DNA of 64,000 nucleotides. Origin: Nonomuraea guangzhouensis. Lineage in GTDB: Bacteria; Actinomycetota; Actinomycetes; Streptosporangiales; Streptosporangiaceae. Below, piece by piece: positions 52,971 through 61,680 of the stretch (within the stretch, counting starts at the first letter, position 1; each line of letters opens with the position of its first letter). Location of the stretch: assembly GCF_019396345.1 (NCBI RefSeq), contig NZ_JAHKRM010000012.1:275152-339151 (forward strand), written 5' to 3'. Made by a program: the position numbers and the translations under genes. Under the pieces are notes generated by a model. The model worked only from the letters and a program-made list of their open reading frames with translations, was not told the DNA's origin and did not search any database.

Positions 52971-53639
52971 ATGGCGAGGGGATCCAGGCGGGGAACCGGC
53001 AGGAAAAGGCCACGGAGCAGGCAGGACCTTTGGCTCCTGGGAGCTGTGGGCGTGGTCATCGCAGGGGCGGTCGTGGTGCAGTTCGTCCGCCACTACCCGG
53101 GATGGGCGGCCATGATCGCCTGCCTGGCCGTGGCGGTGCTCGGCGGCGGGCTCTTCCTCCGCTACCGGGTCATCGAGGCACGGAGACAGCGGTTCCTGGC
53201 GGCCAACGTCGAGTTGGAGAAGGTCGACCGGATGTCCGGGCCGGAGTTCGAACACCTGGTGGCCGAGCGGATGATCGCCGACGGCTTCCGCCAGGTCCGG
53301 GAACGAGGCCGCAGCGGCGACGGCGGGGTGGACATCACCGCCATCGCCTCGGGACGCGGGAAGTACGCCGTCCAGTGCAAGCGCTACAGCAAGACCGTGG
53401 GTGCGCCCGAGGTCCGCAACTTCCTGGGAGCGCTCGCCAACACCTTCGCCGGGCACACCGGAGTCCTGGTCACCTCGGGGCGGCTGACCCGGCAGGCCCG
53501 GCTGGAAGCGCTCGGCGCCCGGGAGCCGTTGATCCTGGTCGAACGCGATCGGCTGGCGGACTGGCTGCTGGGCGCGGCCTCGCTCCTGCCCGTACAGCCG
53601 GCCGGGATCCTGATCGAAGGCGACGAGCCCGCAGGCTGA
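52971..53639 (+). CDS. Membrane-anchored Mrr-type restriction endonuclease
   Basis: A 222-residue protein. After a basic start, two transmembrane segments are at about 18-36 and 42-62 (LLGAVGVVIAGAVVVQFV, then MIACLAVAVLGGGLFL). The C-terminal domain is a PD-(D/E)xK nuclease of the Mrr kind: MSGPEFEHLVAERMIADGFRQVRERGRSGDGGVDITAIASGRGKYAVQCKRYSK, with the catalytic Asp and Gln-x-Lys. VLVTSGRLTRQAR follows. ATG at 52971 has GGAGG. Such proteins may degrade modified or foreign DNA at the membrane. The gene is 73 bases downstream of the NADAR gene. Confidence 0.85.
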   Translation: MARGSRRGTGRKRPRSRQDLWLLGAVGVVIAGAVVVQFVRHYPGWAAMIACLAVAVLGGGLFLRYRVIEARRQRFLAANVELEKVDRMSGPEFEHLVAERMIADGFRQVRERGRSGDGGVDITAIASGRGKYAVQCKRYSKTVGAPEVRNFLGALANTFAGHTGVLVTSGRLTRQARLEALGAREPLILVERDRLADWLLGAASLLPVQPAGILIEGDEPAG

Positions 53640-53704
53640 TCTCATGAACTTTCGGCGCAAATATTGGGTCGAAAGTGAAATTTGGGGAATGACATGATGC
53701 CCGG

Positions 53705-55282
53705 GTGACGGGCATCATGGATCGCTTTCGGCAGCTCATCGGGCATAAAGTCATGCCCGATGAGCCGATCGTCGACTCGATTCATCGATTGACAGCCGAG
53801 GCGGTCGACGGGCGCCGCCCCGCTTTCGCGGAACTCGCCGACGCTCTGTTCGCCGTCGCCTCAGACGCCGAGCTCGCGGACTCGGCCCTGGATGTCCTGG
53901 CCGCGGCGGGGCCGAAGATCTGGATCGATCTCGACGTCGTACTGAGACCCGGCCGGTACGGCTACCGCGACCCGCGCATCACGCAGCCGACCGCCGTACA
54001 CGAGTTGAGCAACCCTCTCGCCGTCGCGTTGGCCGCGTGCGGGCGGAACGGCCGCGAGCGACACCGAGCCATCGGACATCCGGCCATGCGCACCGATGTC
54101 CGCCTCTTTCCGGTGCTGGCCATCCGGACCGCTGACTGGGCGGAGACCGTACAAGATCGGGCGCTGCGTGTCCTTGGCGACGTGCTCACGGACGCGGACG
54201 CGGCGGCGCTGTTGGCCGTCGTGCCGGTGGTGGCGCGTATCGGCGACCGCAGCCGCGGGAACCGAACCGTCGAGACGGTCCGCGACGCTCTCCGCCGCGC
54301 CGACGACAGCACGCTGAGCATCGTCCGCGGATGCGCGGATCTGCACGGGCGGCGATTCGTCTTCGACGTCTCGCTGGAGGCCGGTCGGATGGACCCGCGG
54401 CAGCTCGCCGCCGCGTCGCTCCACGAATCCGACATCATTTCCCGTACGCGCTGCGCTGAAGCCCTCGCCGCCCGGGCGATCGACCGTGACCAGCCCGAAC
54501 TCATGGAGGAGCTCCTGGCCGGCAGGTCGGCGCGGGTCCGCGTAACAGCGTTGACGACCTTGGTGCGCCTCGGTCATCCGCGGCACGGCGCGCGCTTCCT
54601 GGACGACGACGCCTCCATGGTCCGGCTGACCGCGCAGTGGGCGGTCCGGCGCGCGGGCGGTGACCCGGCCGAGCTCTACCGGCAACGCCTCCAGGACGCC
54701 GCCGACCGGGGACGGCGACGCGGGCTGCTCGCCGGCCTCGGTGACTGCGCCACCAGCGCCGAAGCTGCCCTGGTTCTTCCGTATCTGCGTGACCACAGCT
54801 CACGCGTCCGGACGGAGGCGGTACGGACGCTGCGCCGCCTGGATGCGCTGGCCGACGTTCTGGACGCGCAGGGCGACGTCGTCGCGCTGCTGGAGGACCC
54901 GGCACCGGTGGTGGTCCGCAACGTGGCCGACCTCCTGCGGGCGTCTGGTTCGAAGGCGCCGGCCGAGCGGTTGTGGGGGCTGCTCGGGGACGCCGACCGG
55001 CCCCGTCATGTACGGGAGACCGCCCGCCGGTTGCTCGCCGACCGTGACGCCTGGACCCGGATCAAGGCCGACCTCCTCCTGAGCGGCGATCCGGATGCGC
55101 TGTTGAGCAGCCGCGCCAGCGCCGACCTGGCCGCCTTGTGCGGGCGCGACGCGGCGTATATCCACCAAAGATGCCCGGCCGAACTCCGCGGTGAGCTGGA
55201 GGAGCTGCTGGTTGCGGCGGAGGATGCCGTAGGGCCGGAGACCACGCGTCTGCTCCGCTGGCTGGTCCGGTCCGGCCGATGA
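53705..55282 (+). CDS. HEAT-repeat-like protein, function unknown
   Basis: A 525-residue protein mostly made of helical repeats. The middle and C-terminal region show repeating helix pairs ending in arginine and alanine-rich blocks (GRSARVRVTALTTLVRLGHPRHGARFLDDDASMVRLTAQWAVRRAG, LPYLRDHSSRVRTEAVRTLRRLDALADVLD, PAPVVVRNVADLLRASG). This is the pattern of HEAT-type adaptors that bind proteins or nucleic acids. There is no membrane segment. GTG at 53705 or ATG at 53717 can start it. Its TGA overlaps the next gene's ATG (ATGA at 55279), so the two are cotranslated. Confidence 0.72.
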   Translation: MTGIMDRFRQLIGHKVMPDEPIVDSIHRLTAEAVDGRRPAFAELADALFAVASDAELADSALDVLAAAGPKIWIDLDVVLRPGRYGYRDPRITQPTAVHELSNPLAVALAACGRNGRERHRAIGHPAMRTDVRLFPVLAIRTADWAETVQDRALRVLGDVLTDADAAALLAVVPVVARIGDRSRGNRTVETVRDALRRADDSTLSIVRGCADLHGRRFVFDVSLEAGRMDPRQLAAASLHESDIISRTRCAEALAARAIDRDQPELMEELLAGRSARVRVTALTTLVRLGHPRHGARFLDDDASMVRLTAQWAVRRAGGDPAELYRQRLQDAADRGRRRGLLAGLGDCATSAEAALVLPYLRDHSSRVRTEAVRTLRRLDALADVLDAQGDVVALLEDPAPVVVRNVADLLRASGSKAPAERLWGLLGDADRPRHVRETARRLLADRDAWTRIKADLLLSGDPDALLSSRASADLAALCGRDAAYIHQRCPAELRGELEELLVAAEDAVGPETTRLLRWLVRSGR

Positions 55283-55875
55283 TGGAGTTCACCGGCGTCT
55301 TCGACATCCACCTGACCGTCGCGGCATCCGACGACCTCGAACTGCTGGGCCGGTGGGCGGCCATGAGCGATGCCAAGCTCACCCATATCGTGCTCGCGCG
55401 GGGCGAGGTTCCTTCGCAGCCCATGCTCACGCTCGCGGGTCGCGGCACGCTGACCGAGCAACGGGCGATCGTGGTCAGGTGCACGGAGCGGCTGCAGGTC
55501 GCGGGGTTCGACGTCGTCCGCGGCAAGATCGAGGCGGCCCCCTGGAACGAGGACGTCCCGCAGACCGCCGCGGCGGCGGCGACCCTGGCCGGGTGCTACT
55601 TCGAACATCATGTCAAGGTCGTGGCCCTCGATGACGTGGCGGGGCTGGCCGAGATCGCTCAGCGGCACGCGGCACACGTGTCGCGCAACGCCCGGCGGCA
55701 GTGCGCGGACGGCCACCACGAACGGTTCGTCACCCAGCGCTGCCGCGGCATCGGACTGCCCACGGCCCGGCGCAGTGGGTCGCGGCCCGAGGGCTGCCGG
55801 ATTTTCCCCCGACCTACCTGCCTGTCGCGCACAGCGAAGGCGTCCGCCAGCCGCCGATCTTCGACCCGGCGTTGA
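55279..55875 (+). CDS. Conserved protein of unknown function, C-terminus apparently replaced
   Basis: A 198-residue frame. Residues 1-160 look like a real protein: FTGVFDIHLTVAASDDLELLGRWAAMSDAKLTHIVLARGEVPSQPMLT, then LAEIAQRHAAHVSRNARRQCADGHHERFVTQRCRGIGL. From residue 160 on, the frame reads the following gene's codons in the wrong register (RRSGSRPEGCRIFPRPTCLSRTAKASASRRSSTRR), giving a basic tail unlike the rest. This looks like a deletion that fused the gene to its downstream neighbour. ATG at 55279 is coupled to the HEAT gene. The N-terminal domain is not recognised. Confidence 0.6.
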   Translation: MMEFTGVFDIHLTVAASDDLELLGRWAAMSDAKLTHIVLARGEVPSQPMLTLAGRGTLTEQRAIVVRCTERLQVAGFDVVRGKIEAAPWNEDVPQTAAAAATLAGCYFEHHVKVVALDDVAGLAEIAQRHAAHVSRNARRQCADGHHERFVTQRCRGIGLPTARRSGSRPEGCRIFPRPTCLSRTAKASASRRSSTRR

Positions 55876-56708
55876 AACAGTTCTCCCGGGCCTTCCGAGC
55901 GGGTGAGCCGGCCTTCGAAGAGGAGGAGACCGGACGACGCTGGCGGCGGGCCCGGCGGTCGGCGATCGACCATCTGGTCCGCGTCGTCGCCGAGTCCCCG
56001 TGGAGCGAGAACCTCGTGCTACGTGGCAGCCTGCTGCTGGAGGCATGGATCGGAGAGCAGGCCCGTGACCCGGGCGATCTGGACTGGGTGGTGGTGCCGC
56101 ACACCGTCGACCTGGAGAGCCCCCTGACGGTGACGATGTTCAAGGGGCTGCTCGCCGCGGTCATGGCTGTTCCCGAGATGTCCGGCACCGTGACCTTCGA
56201 CCCCGCCGACATCGCGGTCGATGACATCTGGACCTACGAACGGGCTCCGGGACGGCGCATGGTGTTCACCTGGCATGCCGAGGGTCTGCCGCCGGGGACG
56301 GTCCAGCTCGACTTCGTCTTCAACGAGCGCCTGCCGCTGCCACCGGCGACGGCGCCGATCCCGCGGTCCGACGGGGCGCAGCCGACGCTCGTCCAGGCCG
56401 CCACCCCCGAGCTGTCCCTCGCCTGGAAGATCCTCTGGCTGGCCTCCGACATCTGGCCCCAGGGCAAGGACCTCTACGACGCCGTCCTGCTCGCCGAGCG
56501 CGTCACGCTCCCACGCGACCTGCTCCGGTACGTGCTGGTCGAGGCTCTGGGCGTACGGGACACGGTCACGTTCGACGCCGAGACGGTCCGATCGTGGGAG
56601 ATGAACGACTGGGCGGACTTCACGGCGGAATATCCCGACGTCGAAGGGGATGCGAACGCATGGCTGGAGCGCCTGTCCCGCGCGCTCCGTCCGACGTTCG
56701 AGACCTGA
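55701..56708 (+). CDS. AbiEii-like nucleotidyltransferase protein, 5' end uncertain
   Basis: A 335-residue frame whose residues from about 31 (GLPDFPPTYLPVAHSEGVRQPPIFDPALKQFSRAF) on look real. The nucleotidyltransferase core is LVLRGSLLLEAWIGEQARDPGDLDWVVVPHTV, with the GS and D-x-D motifs of AbiEii toxins; VQLDFVFNERLPLP provides the third acidic strand and LAWKILWLASDIWPQGKDLYDAVLL the helical part. The first 30 residues come from a GTG at 55701 that overlaps the upstream frame by 175 bases and have no homology, so the natural start was probably lost. No AbiEi-like antitoxin is near. Confidence 0.7.
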   Translation: MRGRPPRTVRHPALPRHRTAHGPAQWVAARGLPDFPPTYLPVAHSEGVRQPPIFDPALKQFSRAFRAGEPAFEEEETGRRWRRARRSAIDHLVRVVAESPWSENLVLRGSLLLEAWIGEQARDPGDLDWVVVPHTVDLESPLTVTMFKGLLAAVMAVPEMSGTVTFDPADIAVDDIWTYERAPGRRMVFTWHAEGLPPGTVQLDFVFNERLPLPPATAPIPRSDGAQPTLVQAATPELSLAWKILWLASDIWPQGKDLYDAVLLAERVTLPRDLLRYVLVEALGVRDTVTFDAETVRSWEMNDWADFTAEYPDVEGDANAWLERLSRALRPTFET

Positions 56709-56718
56709 TGAACAGCGA

Positions 56719-59031
56719 TCATTGGATCTGCTGGAGGATGGCCTCATCGGTGATCTTCTTGTCGTGGGCGAGGAGGAAGGCTTTGTTGAGAATGAGCGCC
56801 AGCCGGCCGTCCTCCTCGAACGGCAGGAACAGCTTGGCGTCGCGCCTGCGGGCGGGGACGATGCAGAGGTAGACGTCGCCGGGGCTCATCAGGACGTTGC
56901 CGCTGCCCAGGTGGATGCGGTAGGTGCGCAGGTCGCCGCGGACGACCAGGTAGCGGTCGGTGAGCGTGCAGCGGTCGGCGACCGCGGTACGGGGGAGGAT
57001 CCGGGCCAGCGCGTCGCGGCGGACCTCGGCCGACGGAGGCAACGGGCCGACGGAGACCTCACGCCAGTAGCCGCCGAAACGCTCCTCGCCCCGGTCGATC
57101 CAGTCCGGGTCGGCGGCGATCGAGGTGACCGCGACGAACAGGTCCACGTCCCGCATCGCCTCGCTGAACACCAGCGGCGGCACCTGCGCCAGTGGCGTCT
57201 CCCGCCAGGCACGTCCGTGGCGCCGGTCGAAGCGGACCTGGTCGGTGGCGGCCAGGGTCACCTCATAGTCGGCCACGGCGGCGGTCTCGTACCGGAAGCG
57301 GACCCGCCAGGCGCCCTCCGCCAGCTCCTTCCTGGCCACGGCATCGTGCTCGCCGGAGGCCCGGAGCCAGGTGGTCTGCCAGCCGCGCGTCTTGAGCAGC
57401 GCGTACAACCGCGGGTGGCCGACTATGTGGGCGGCGAACCGGTTGGAGTAGACACCGGTGGTCTCCTCGGCGGGGGTGAGCAGGTAGACCTCCCGGAAGG
57501 CCTGCTTGTACGGCTGGCGCACCCGTCGCTCCGTCAGCGTCTCCCGCCAGGCCGCCACCTCTTCCAGCGGGGCACGCGCCGGATGCCACAGCCGGACCTC
57601 GGCCCCGGCCGGGGCGTCGCCGGGAAGGAAGGTCTTCCCATCCGTCTCCCAGATCAGCCCGCGCGCCACCACCGCGGTGATCGGATGGTCCAGGTAGTGA
57701 CGGACCCAGTCCTCAGGTGACCAGGTCCGGTCGACGGTGAACAGGCCCTCCAAGCGGGCCCGCTCGGCGGCCAGCGTCTGGCGGACCTCTTTCTGGACGG
57801 TCTTGATCGCCTTGAGCTCCTTGGCATGGGCTTCACTGACCGCCGGGGGCAGGGCACGGATCGCGGTGTCGTCGGGGGCGGTGAAGCCGAGCCGTACGGT
57901 GACTGCGTCCCGGACGGTCAGCACTACGGTGTGGTCACCGAGGCGCCACGACCGGGTTCCGTCGGCGGCGAGTCCGTGTGTCGGCACGCCCTGCTCCAGC
58001 AGGCGGGCCGGTGTCGTCCCGACGTGTTCGGCGGCCGTGGCGAGCGCGGCGTCGACCTGCTTGCGCAGCGCCCGGTTCTTGAGCGAGGTCCGCAGCCGCC
58101 AGAGCGGCTGTGGGTCTTCGCACTCGCCGAGCGCGTTGATCGCGGCACCCGCGACCGCCAGATCCTGGACGAATCCGGTGCGGTCACCACCGAGCTGGTC
58201 AGCCAGCCAGGTCAAACCGGCCACCAGACCGTCGACCCGGGCCAGCGTCGCCGCCCAGATGACCCCGCGGGCCACCTCCGTGTTCGAATCGGACACCACG
58301 CGCCGGCACCTGCCGGAGGACGGCTCGCAGACGAACGCCGCCAGCGCGAACCGCACGAGCTCACGCGCGTCGGCGGGCTCCAGCAAGGTCAGGCACCGGG
58401 TGCGCCACTTCTGACCGGGCCGCGGCGTTCGCAGCTCGCACAGATGCTCGACCAGCTCGACCAAGTGCGGCGCGGGCGCGTCACCGAGATGTTCGCGCAC
58501 GGACGAGGCCCAGGCATCGGCGCGTATCAGCGCCGACAGCGGCAGAGCCGCCGGATCGTCGCGCAGGGCCAGCGCGATCCGGCGCTGCAGGTGGCGCCGC
58601 TCGTCGGCGGCCAGGCAGCTGTCGGCCACGCCTTCCATCAGCCGGGTGAGCGGTTCCCGCAGGGGATGCCGCTCGGTGATGTCGAACTCCAGCGCCAGAT
58701 CCACGACCCGGGACACCCAGGTGTCGTCCCAGTGGTAGGACTCCCGGCGGTGCAGGACCGAGATCAGCGCGGCCACCTCGGTGGCGGTCCAGCCGCTCGA
58801 GCCGGACAGGGCCAGCTCCAGCGCCCGGGAGTAGTCGGCCAGCTCGGGTCGCGCCAGGCAGATCGCGGCGGCCCGGCGCTCGGCGCCCTCCGTATGGTGC
58901 AGCCGCCGCGACAGTTCCCGCCGGACGTGCTCGGCTTCGCGCCAGAGTAAGGAGTGGTCGATCATCTCCATGACCCAGCTCGCGGAGGCGAAGGCGGCCG
59001 TGACCGTCTCATCGACGGTGAATTCGCGCAT
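56719..59031 (-). CDS. DUF4132-containing protein
   Basis: A 770-residue protein. The C-terminal 300 residues match DUF4132: PYKQAFREVYLLTPAEETTGVYSNRFAAHIVGHPRLYALLKTRGWQTTWLR and DVDLFVAVTSIAADPDWI, then RTYRIHLGSGNVLMSPGDVYLCIVPARRRDAKLFLPFEEDGRLALILNKAFLLAHD. The N-terminal part is helical and HEAT-like. DUF4132 proteins are relatives of MolR and often sit with WGR domains. ATG at 59031 is preferred. It is divergent from the two-cyclase-domain gene, with a palindrome in the spacer. The function is unknown. Confidence 0.83.
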   Translation of the reverse strand: MREFTVDETVTAAFASASWVMEMIDHSLLWREAEHVRRELSRRLHHTEGAERRAAAICLARPELADYSRALELALSGSSGWTATEVAALISVLHRRESYHWDDTWVSRVVDLALEFDITERHPLREPLTRLMEGVADSCLAADERRHLQRRIALALRDDPAALPLSALIRADAWASSVREHLGDAPAPHLVELVEHLCELRTPRPGQKWRTRCLTLLEPADARELVRFALAAFVCEPSSGRCRRVVSDSNTEVARGVIWAATLARVDGLVAGLTWLADQLGGDRTGFVQDLAVAGAAINALGECEDPQPLWRLRTSLKNRALRKQVDAALATAAEHVGTTPARLLEQGVPTHGLAADGTRSWRLGDHTVVLTVRDAVTVRLGFTAPDDTAIRALPPAVSEAHAKELKAIKTVQKEVRQTLAAERARLEGLFTVDRTWSPEDWVRHYLDHPITAVVARGLIWETDGKTFLPGDAPAGAEVRLWHPARAPLEEVAAWRETLTERRVRQPYKQAFREVYLLTPAEETTGVYSNRFAAHIVGHPRLYALLKTRGWQTTWLRASGEHDAVARKELAEGAWRVRFRYETAAVADYEVTLAATDQVRFDRRHGRAWRETPLAQVPPLVFSEAMRDVDLFVAVTSIAADPDWIDRGEERFGGYWREVSVGPLPPSAEVRRDALARILPRTAVADRCTLTDRYLVVRGDLRTYRIHLGSGNVLMSPGDVYLCIVPARRRDAKLFLPFEEDGRLALILNKAFLLAHDKKITDEAILQQIQ

Positions 59032-59089
59032 GCCTGGATCTTGCCGTGACCCTCCGACAGAAAGACCGGTCGCACAATGTATCCATGCG

Positions 59090-59106
59090 ATTTCACTAAG
59101 TGATAT
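59090..59106. promoter_or_regulatory. Palindrome in the DUF4132/cyclase-like spacer
   Basis: TCACT-A-AGTGA (59093-59103) is a perfect 11-bp palindrome; flanking bases extend it to a near-perfect 17-bp element. It overlaps the earliest possible start of the plus-strand gene, which favours the GTG at 59118 as start and suggests an operator. Confidence 0.5.
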
Positions 59107-59117
59107 ACGCTGGTCAG

Positions 59118-60371
59118 GTGGCTTCCGAACCCCCCACGGGCGCATACATCCCAGGCCGCTTCGACACCGCACAAGGCGCTGCCGCCGGCCTGCCGCTGGC
59201 GCTGATCGAGCAGTGGCGCAACAGCGGTCAGACCGCCACGGACGCGTGGCGGCTCCTGAGCCGGCATGCCACTCGCGGCTACAACGTGGTGTCCGACTCG
59301 GCCGGGCTGACCAAGCTCAGTCAGCGACTGGGCCTGCTGGAGGTGCTGGCGGTCATCGACCGGCCCAAGCGGATCCTGTACGCCGGCACCAAGGCGATCG
59401 GGGGCGAGGCGGTGGGCGTGTGGGCGGCCGACAACGCCCAGATGTACCACCCGGACACGACGGACGCGCGGGTGCTGCTGTCGGCCCTGTTGCGGGTCCA
59501 GGACGAGATCGGACGCCGTTGCCGGGCCCGGGTCGGGATCGGCGTGCATCACGGACGTTTCTACGACCTGTCCGGTGGCCTGTACGGCGCGGAGGCGGAC
59601 GCGATCGAGGACATCGCGGAGAACCACACTGAAGGCGGGGAGATCGCGGTGACGGCGGCGGTCCTCGACCGGCTGCCCCATGACCATTCCTTCGTCATAC
59701 AGCGTAAAGACGGCCCCGAGAGTCCGGTCGGCGCCGTCTACCAGGTGCTCGACGGTCCCCGGCTGGATGATGTGCGACCGGTCGAGGATCAGCGCTACCC
59801 CATTCCCTACTCCGCGGCCTTCTACGCCGACCTGCTGCGGCTGGAGCACAGTCCCGAGGACGCCGAGCTGGCCGAGCGGCTCACCGCCGAGCACCTTCAG
59901 CACCGGACCGTGGTCCTGGTCGAGCGGAGCGTCGCCCCGGCGGAGACGCCGGAGCTCGGGTTGCTGAGGGGGCTGAGCCTGTCGGCGGTGATGAAGGAGA
60001 CCGGGCTCCGTCTCATGCCCGAGCGGGGCGCCGTGGAGATCAAGATCGCCGGTCCGCTGGCCATCTACTTGTTCGAGGATCCGGGGCCGGCCGTACGGTT
60101 CGCGCAGGGCCTGCGCGCGGGGCTGGCCGAGCACGAGATCGGTTGCCGGATCGGGGTGGCCGACGGGCCGGTGCTGGCCGGACAGACGCCTGGTGGCGGC
60201 TGGGACATCGCCGGCGCGCCGGTGAATCTCGCCTCCAAGATGGCGCAGGATCTCGGCACGCCCGGTCGCGTCTATCTGAGCGAGGCTCTGCGCGAGCACG
60301 TCCACCTGGACGGGTTCGCCGCCGTCCGGCGCACCGTCTCCGGGGTGCAGATGGCCTATTTCGAGGGATGA
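59118..60371 (+). CDS. Protein with two cyclase-like (class III CHD) domains
   Basis: A 417-residue protein with two tandem regions resembling nucleotide cyclase homology domains. The first spans about 70-200 (GVWAADNAQMYHP, RARVGIGVHHGRFYDLSGGLYGAEADAIEDIAENHTEGGEIAVTAAVLDRLP). The second is at about 275-410 (GPLAIYLFEDPGPAVRFAQGLRAGLAEHEIGCRIGVADGPVLAGQTPGG, then IAGAPVNLASKMAQDLGTPGRVYLSEAL). Both keep the R-x-G-(I/V)-x-G/D-x-G dimer strand, but the metal-binding FTDIVG strand is not seen in either, so catalysis is doubtful. It may be a sensor or pseudoenzyme. GTG at 59118 is chosen; GTG at 59100 would run through the palindrome. Confidence 0.72.
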   Translation: MASEPPTGAYIPGRFDTAQGAAAGLPLALIEQWRNSGQTATDAWRLLSRHATRGYNVVSDSAGLTKLSQRLGLLEVLAVIDRPKRILYAGTKAIGGEAVGVWAADNAQMYHPDTTDARVLLSALLRVQDEIGRRCRARVGIGVHHGRFYDLSGGLYGAEADAIEDIAENHTEGGEIAVTAAVLDRLPHDHSFVIQRKDGPESPVGAVYQVLDGPRLDDVRPVEDQRYPIPYSAAFYADLLRLEHSPEDAELAERLTAEHLQHRTVVLVERSVAPAETPELGLLRGLSLSAVMKETGLRLMPERGAVEIKIAGPLAIYLFEDPGPAVRFAQGLRAGLAEHEIGCRIGVADGPVLAGQTPGGGWDIAGAPVNLASKMAQDLGTPGRVYLSEALREHVHLDGFAAVRRTVSGVQMAYFEG

Positions 60372-60454
60372 CGGCTCGGCCGTCTCTGGAAACGAAGTCG
60401 AAACTCGCTCTTCCCCAGTTCGGGGTCCTTCTTTATCCTCAACCTCAAGAGAGT

Positions 60455-60470
60455 CTGTGAACGTTCACAG
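60455..60470. promoter_or_regulatory. Distal LacI-type operator of the GH53 gene
   Basis: CTGTGAACGTTCACAG, a perfect 16-bp palindrome with a central CG, 79 bases (centre to centre) upstream of the proximal copy. The region 60471-60535 between them probably contains the promoter. Confidence 0.72.
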
Positions 60471-60535
60471 CATATGAGGAGGTTGATTACGCCTAAAAGA
60501 GCGAAATGTCCAGGTCTATAGCCGGTAGTAAATCC

Positions 60536-60547
60536 GTGAACGTTCAC
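60536..60547. promoter_or_regulatory. Proximal LacI-type operator of the GH53 gene
   Basis: GTGAACGTTCAC is a perfect 12-bp palindrome that runs into the ribosome-binding site AAGGAGAG (60548-60555). The shared core TGAACGTTCA in both sites marks them as targets of one repressor, which is not encoded nearby. Confidence 0.72.
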
Positions 60548-60558
60548 AAGGAGAGTCC

Positions 60559-61680
60559 ATGACTTTATCCCGCGTTCGGAGGACTGGGGGCGCGCTGCTG
60601 CTGACGCTGGCGACGCTGCTCGCGGTCGTCCTGGTGAACCCCGCGCCCGCCTCGGCCGCCACGCTGACCATGCGCGGCGCCGACATCTCGTCGGTCCAGC
60701 GGAGCCTGGACCTCGGCGCCAAGTACTACAACGCCGCCGGTACGGCCGCCGACCCGCTGGACATCCTCGCCGGCGTCGGCGTCAACTACGTCCGCTTACG
60801 CATCTGGAACAACCCGGCAAGCGGCTACAACAACAAGGCGAAGGTCCTGGCCTACGCCAAGACGGTCAAGGCCAGAGGGCTCGGCCTGATGATCGACTTC
60901 CACTATTCGGACACCTGGGCCGACCCGGGCAAGCAGTACAAGCCGGCGGCGTGGGCGAGTCACGGCATCAGCCAGCTCCAGACCGACGTCTACAACTACA
61001 CCTACGACATCTGCAACAGCCTGAAGGCGCAGGGCACCACGCCGGACAGCGTGCAGATCGGCAACGAGATCAACGTCGGGATGCTCTGGAACGACGGCAA
61101 GGTCATCAACAATGACTTCACCAACCTGAGCCTGCTGCTGAAGGCCGGCTACAACGCGACCAAGGCCTGCAACAGCGGCACCCAGGTGATCATCCACACC
61201 GCGGACGCCGACAGCCTCGCGAACGCGCGCTGGTTCTATGACGGCATCAAGGCCAAGGGCGTGCCATGGGACATCACCGCCCTGTCGTACTACTGCTTCT
61301 GGCACGGCTCCCTGTCCACCCTGTCCAGCGTGATCACCGACGCGAGGTCCCGGTACGGCAAGCCGGTCATCGTGGCGGAGACCGCCTACCCGTTCACCGC
61401 GGCCAACGCCGACAGCGAAGGGAACGTCGTGACCGGCTCGGCGCCGTGCTCGGGCTACCCGGCCACGTGGGCAGGGCAGGCGAGCGAGTTCACCGCGGTC
61501 CAGAACACCGCCCGTAGCGCGGGCGCGATCGGCGTCTTCTACTGGGAACCCACCTGGTACGCCATCTCCGGCAACGGCTGGGACCCGGCCAACATCAACG
61601 GCACCGGCGACCAATGGGACAACATGGCCACCTTCAACTGGACCGGCGGCATCAACCCCAACATCAGGTGGAATCCGTAG
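60559..61680 (+). CDS. Secreted GH53 arabinogalactan endo-beta-1,4-galactanase
   Basis: A 373-residue exported glycosidase. The signal peptide ends near residue 34 (VNPAPASA-A). The barrel starts TMRGADISSVQRSLDLGAKYYNAAG, and contains NYVRLRIWNNP, MIDFHYSDTWADPGKQYKPAAW, the acid/base Glu in SVQIGNEINVGMLWN (about residue 174) and the nucleophile Glu in PVIVAETAYPF (about 274). These are signature parts of family 53, which cuts beta-1,4-galactan in type I arabinogalactan. ATG at 60559 has AAGGAGAG. Paired LacI-type operators flank the promoter. It fits the arabinose locus at 28-36 kb. Confidence 0.94.
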   Translation: MTLSRVRRTGGALLLTLATLLAVVLVNPAPASAATLTMRGADISSVQRSLDLGAKYYNAAGTAADPLDILAGVGVNYVRLRIWNNPASGYNNKAKVLAYAKTVKARGLGLMIDFHYSDTWADPGKQYKPAAWASHGISQLQTDVYNYTYDICNSLKAQGTTPDSVQIGNEINVGMLWNDGKVINNDFTNLSLLLKAGYNATKACNSGTQVIIHTADADSLANARWFYDGIKAKGVPWDITALSYYCFWHGSLSTLSSVITDARSRYGKPVIVAETAYPFTAANADSEGNVVTGSAPCSGYPATWAGQASEFTAVQNTARSAGAIGVFYWEPTWYAISGNGWDPANINGTGDQWDNMATFNWTGGINPNIRWNP

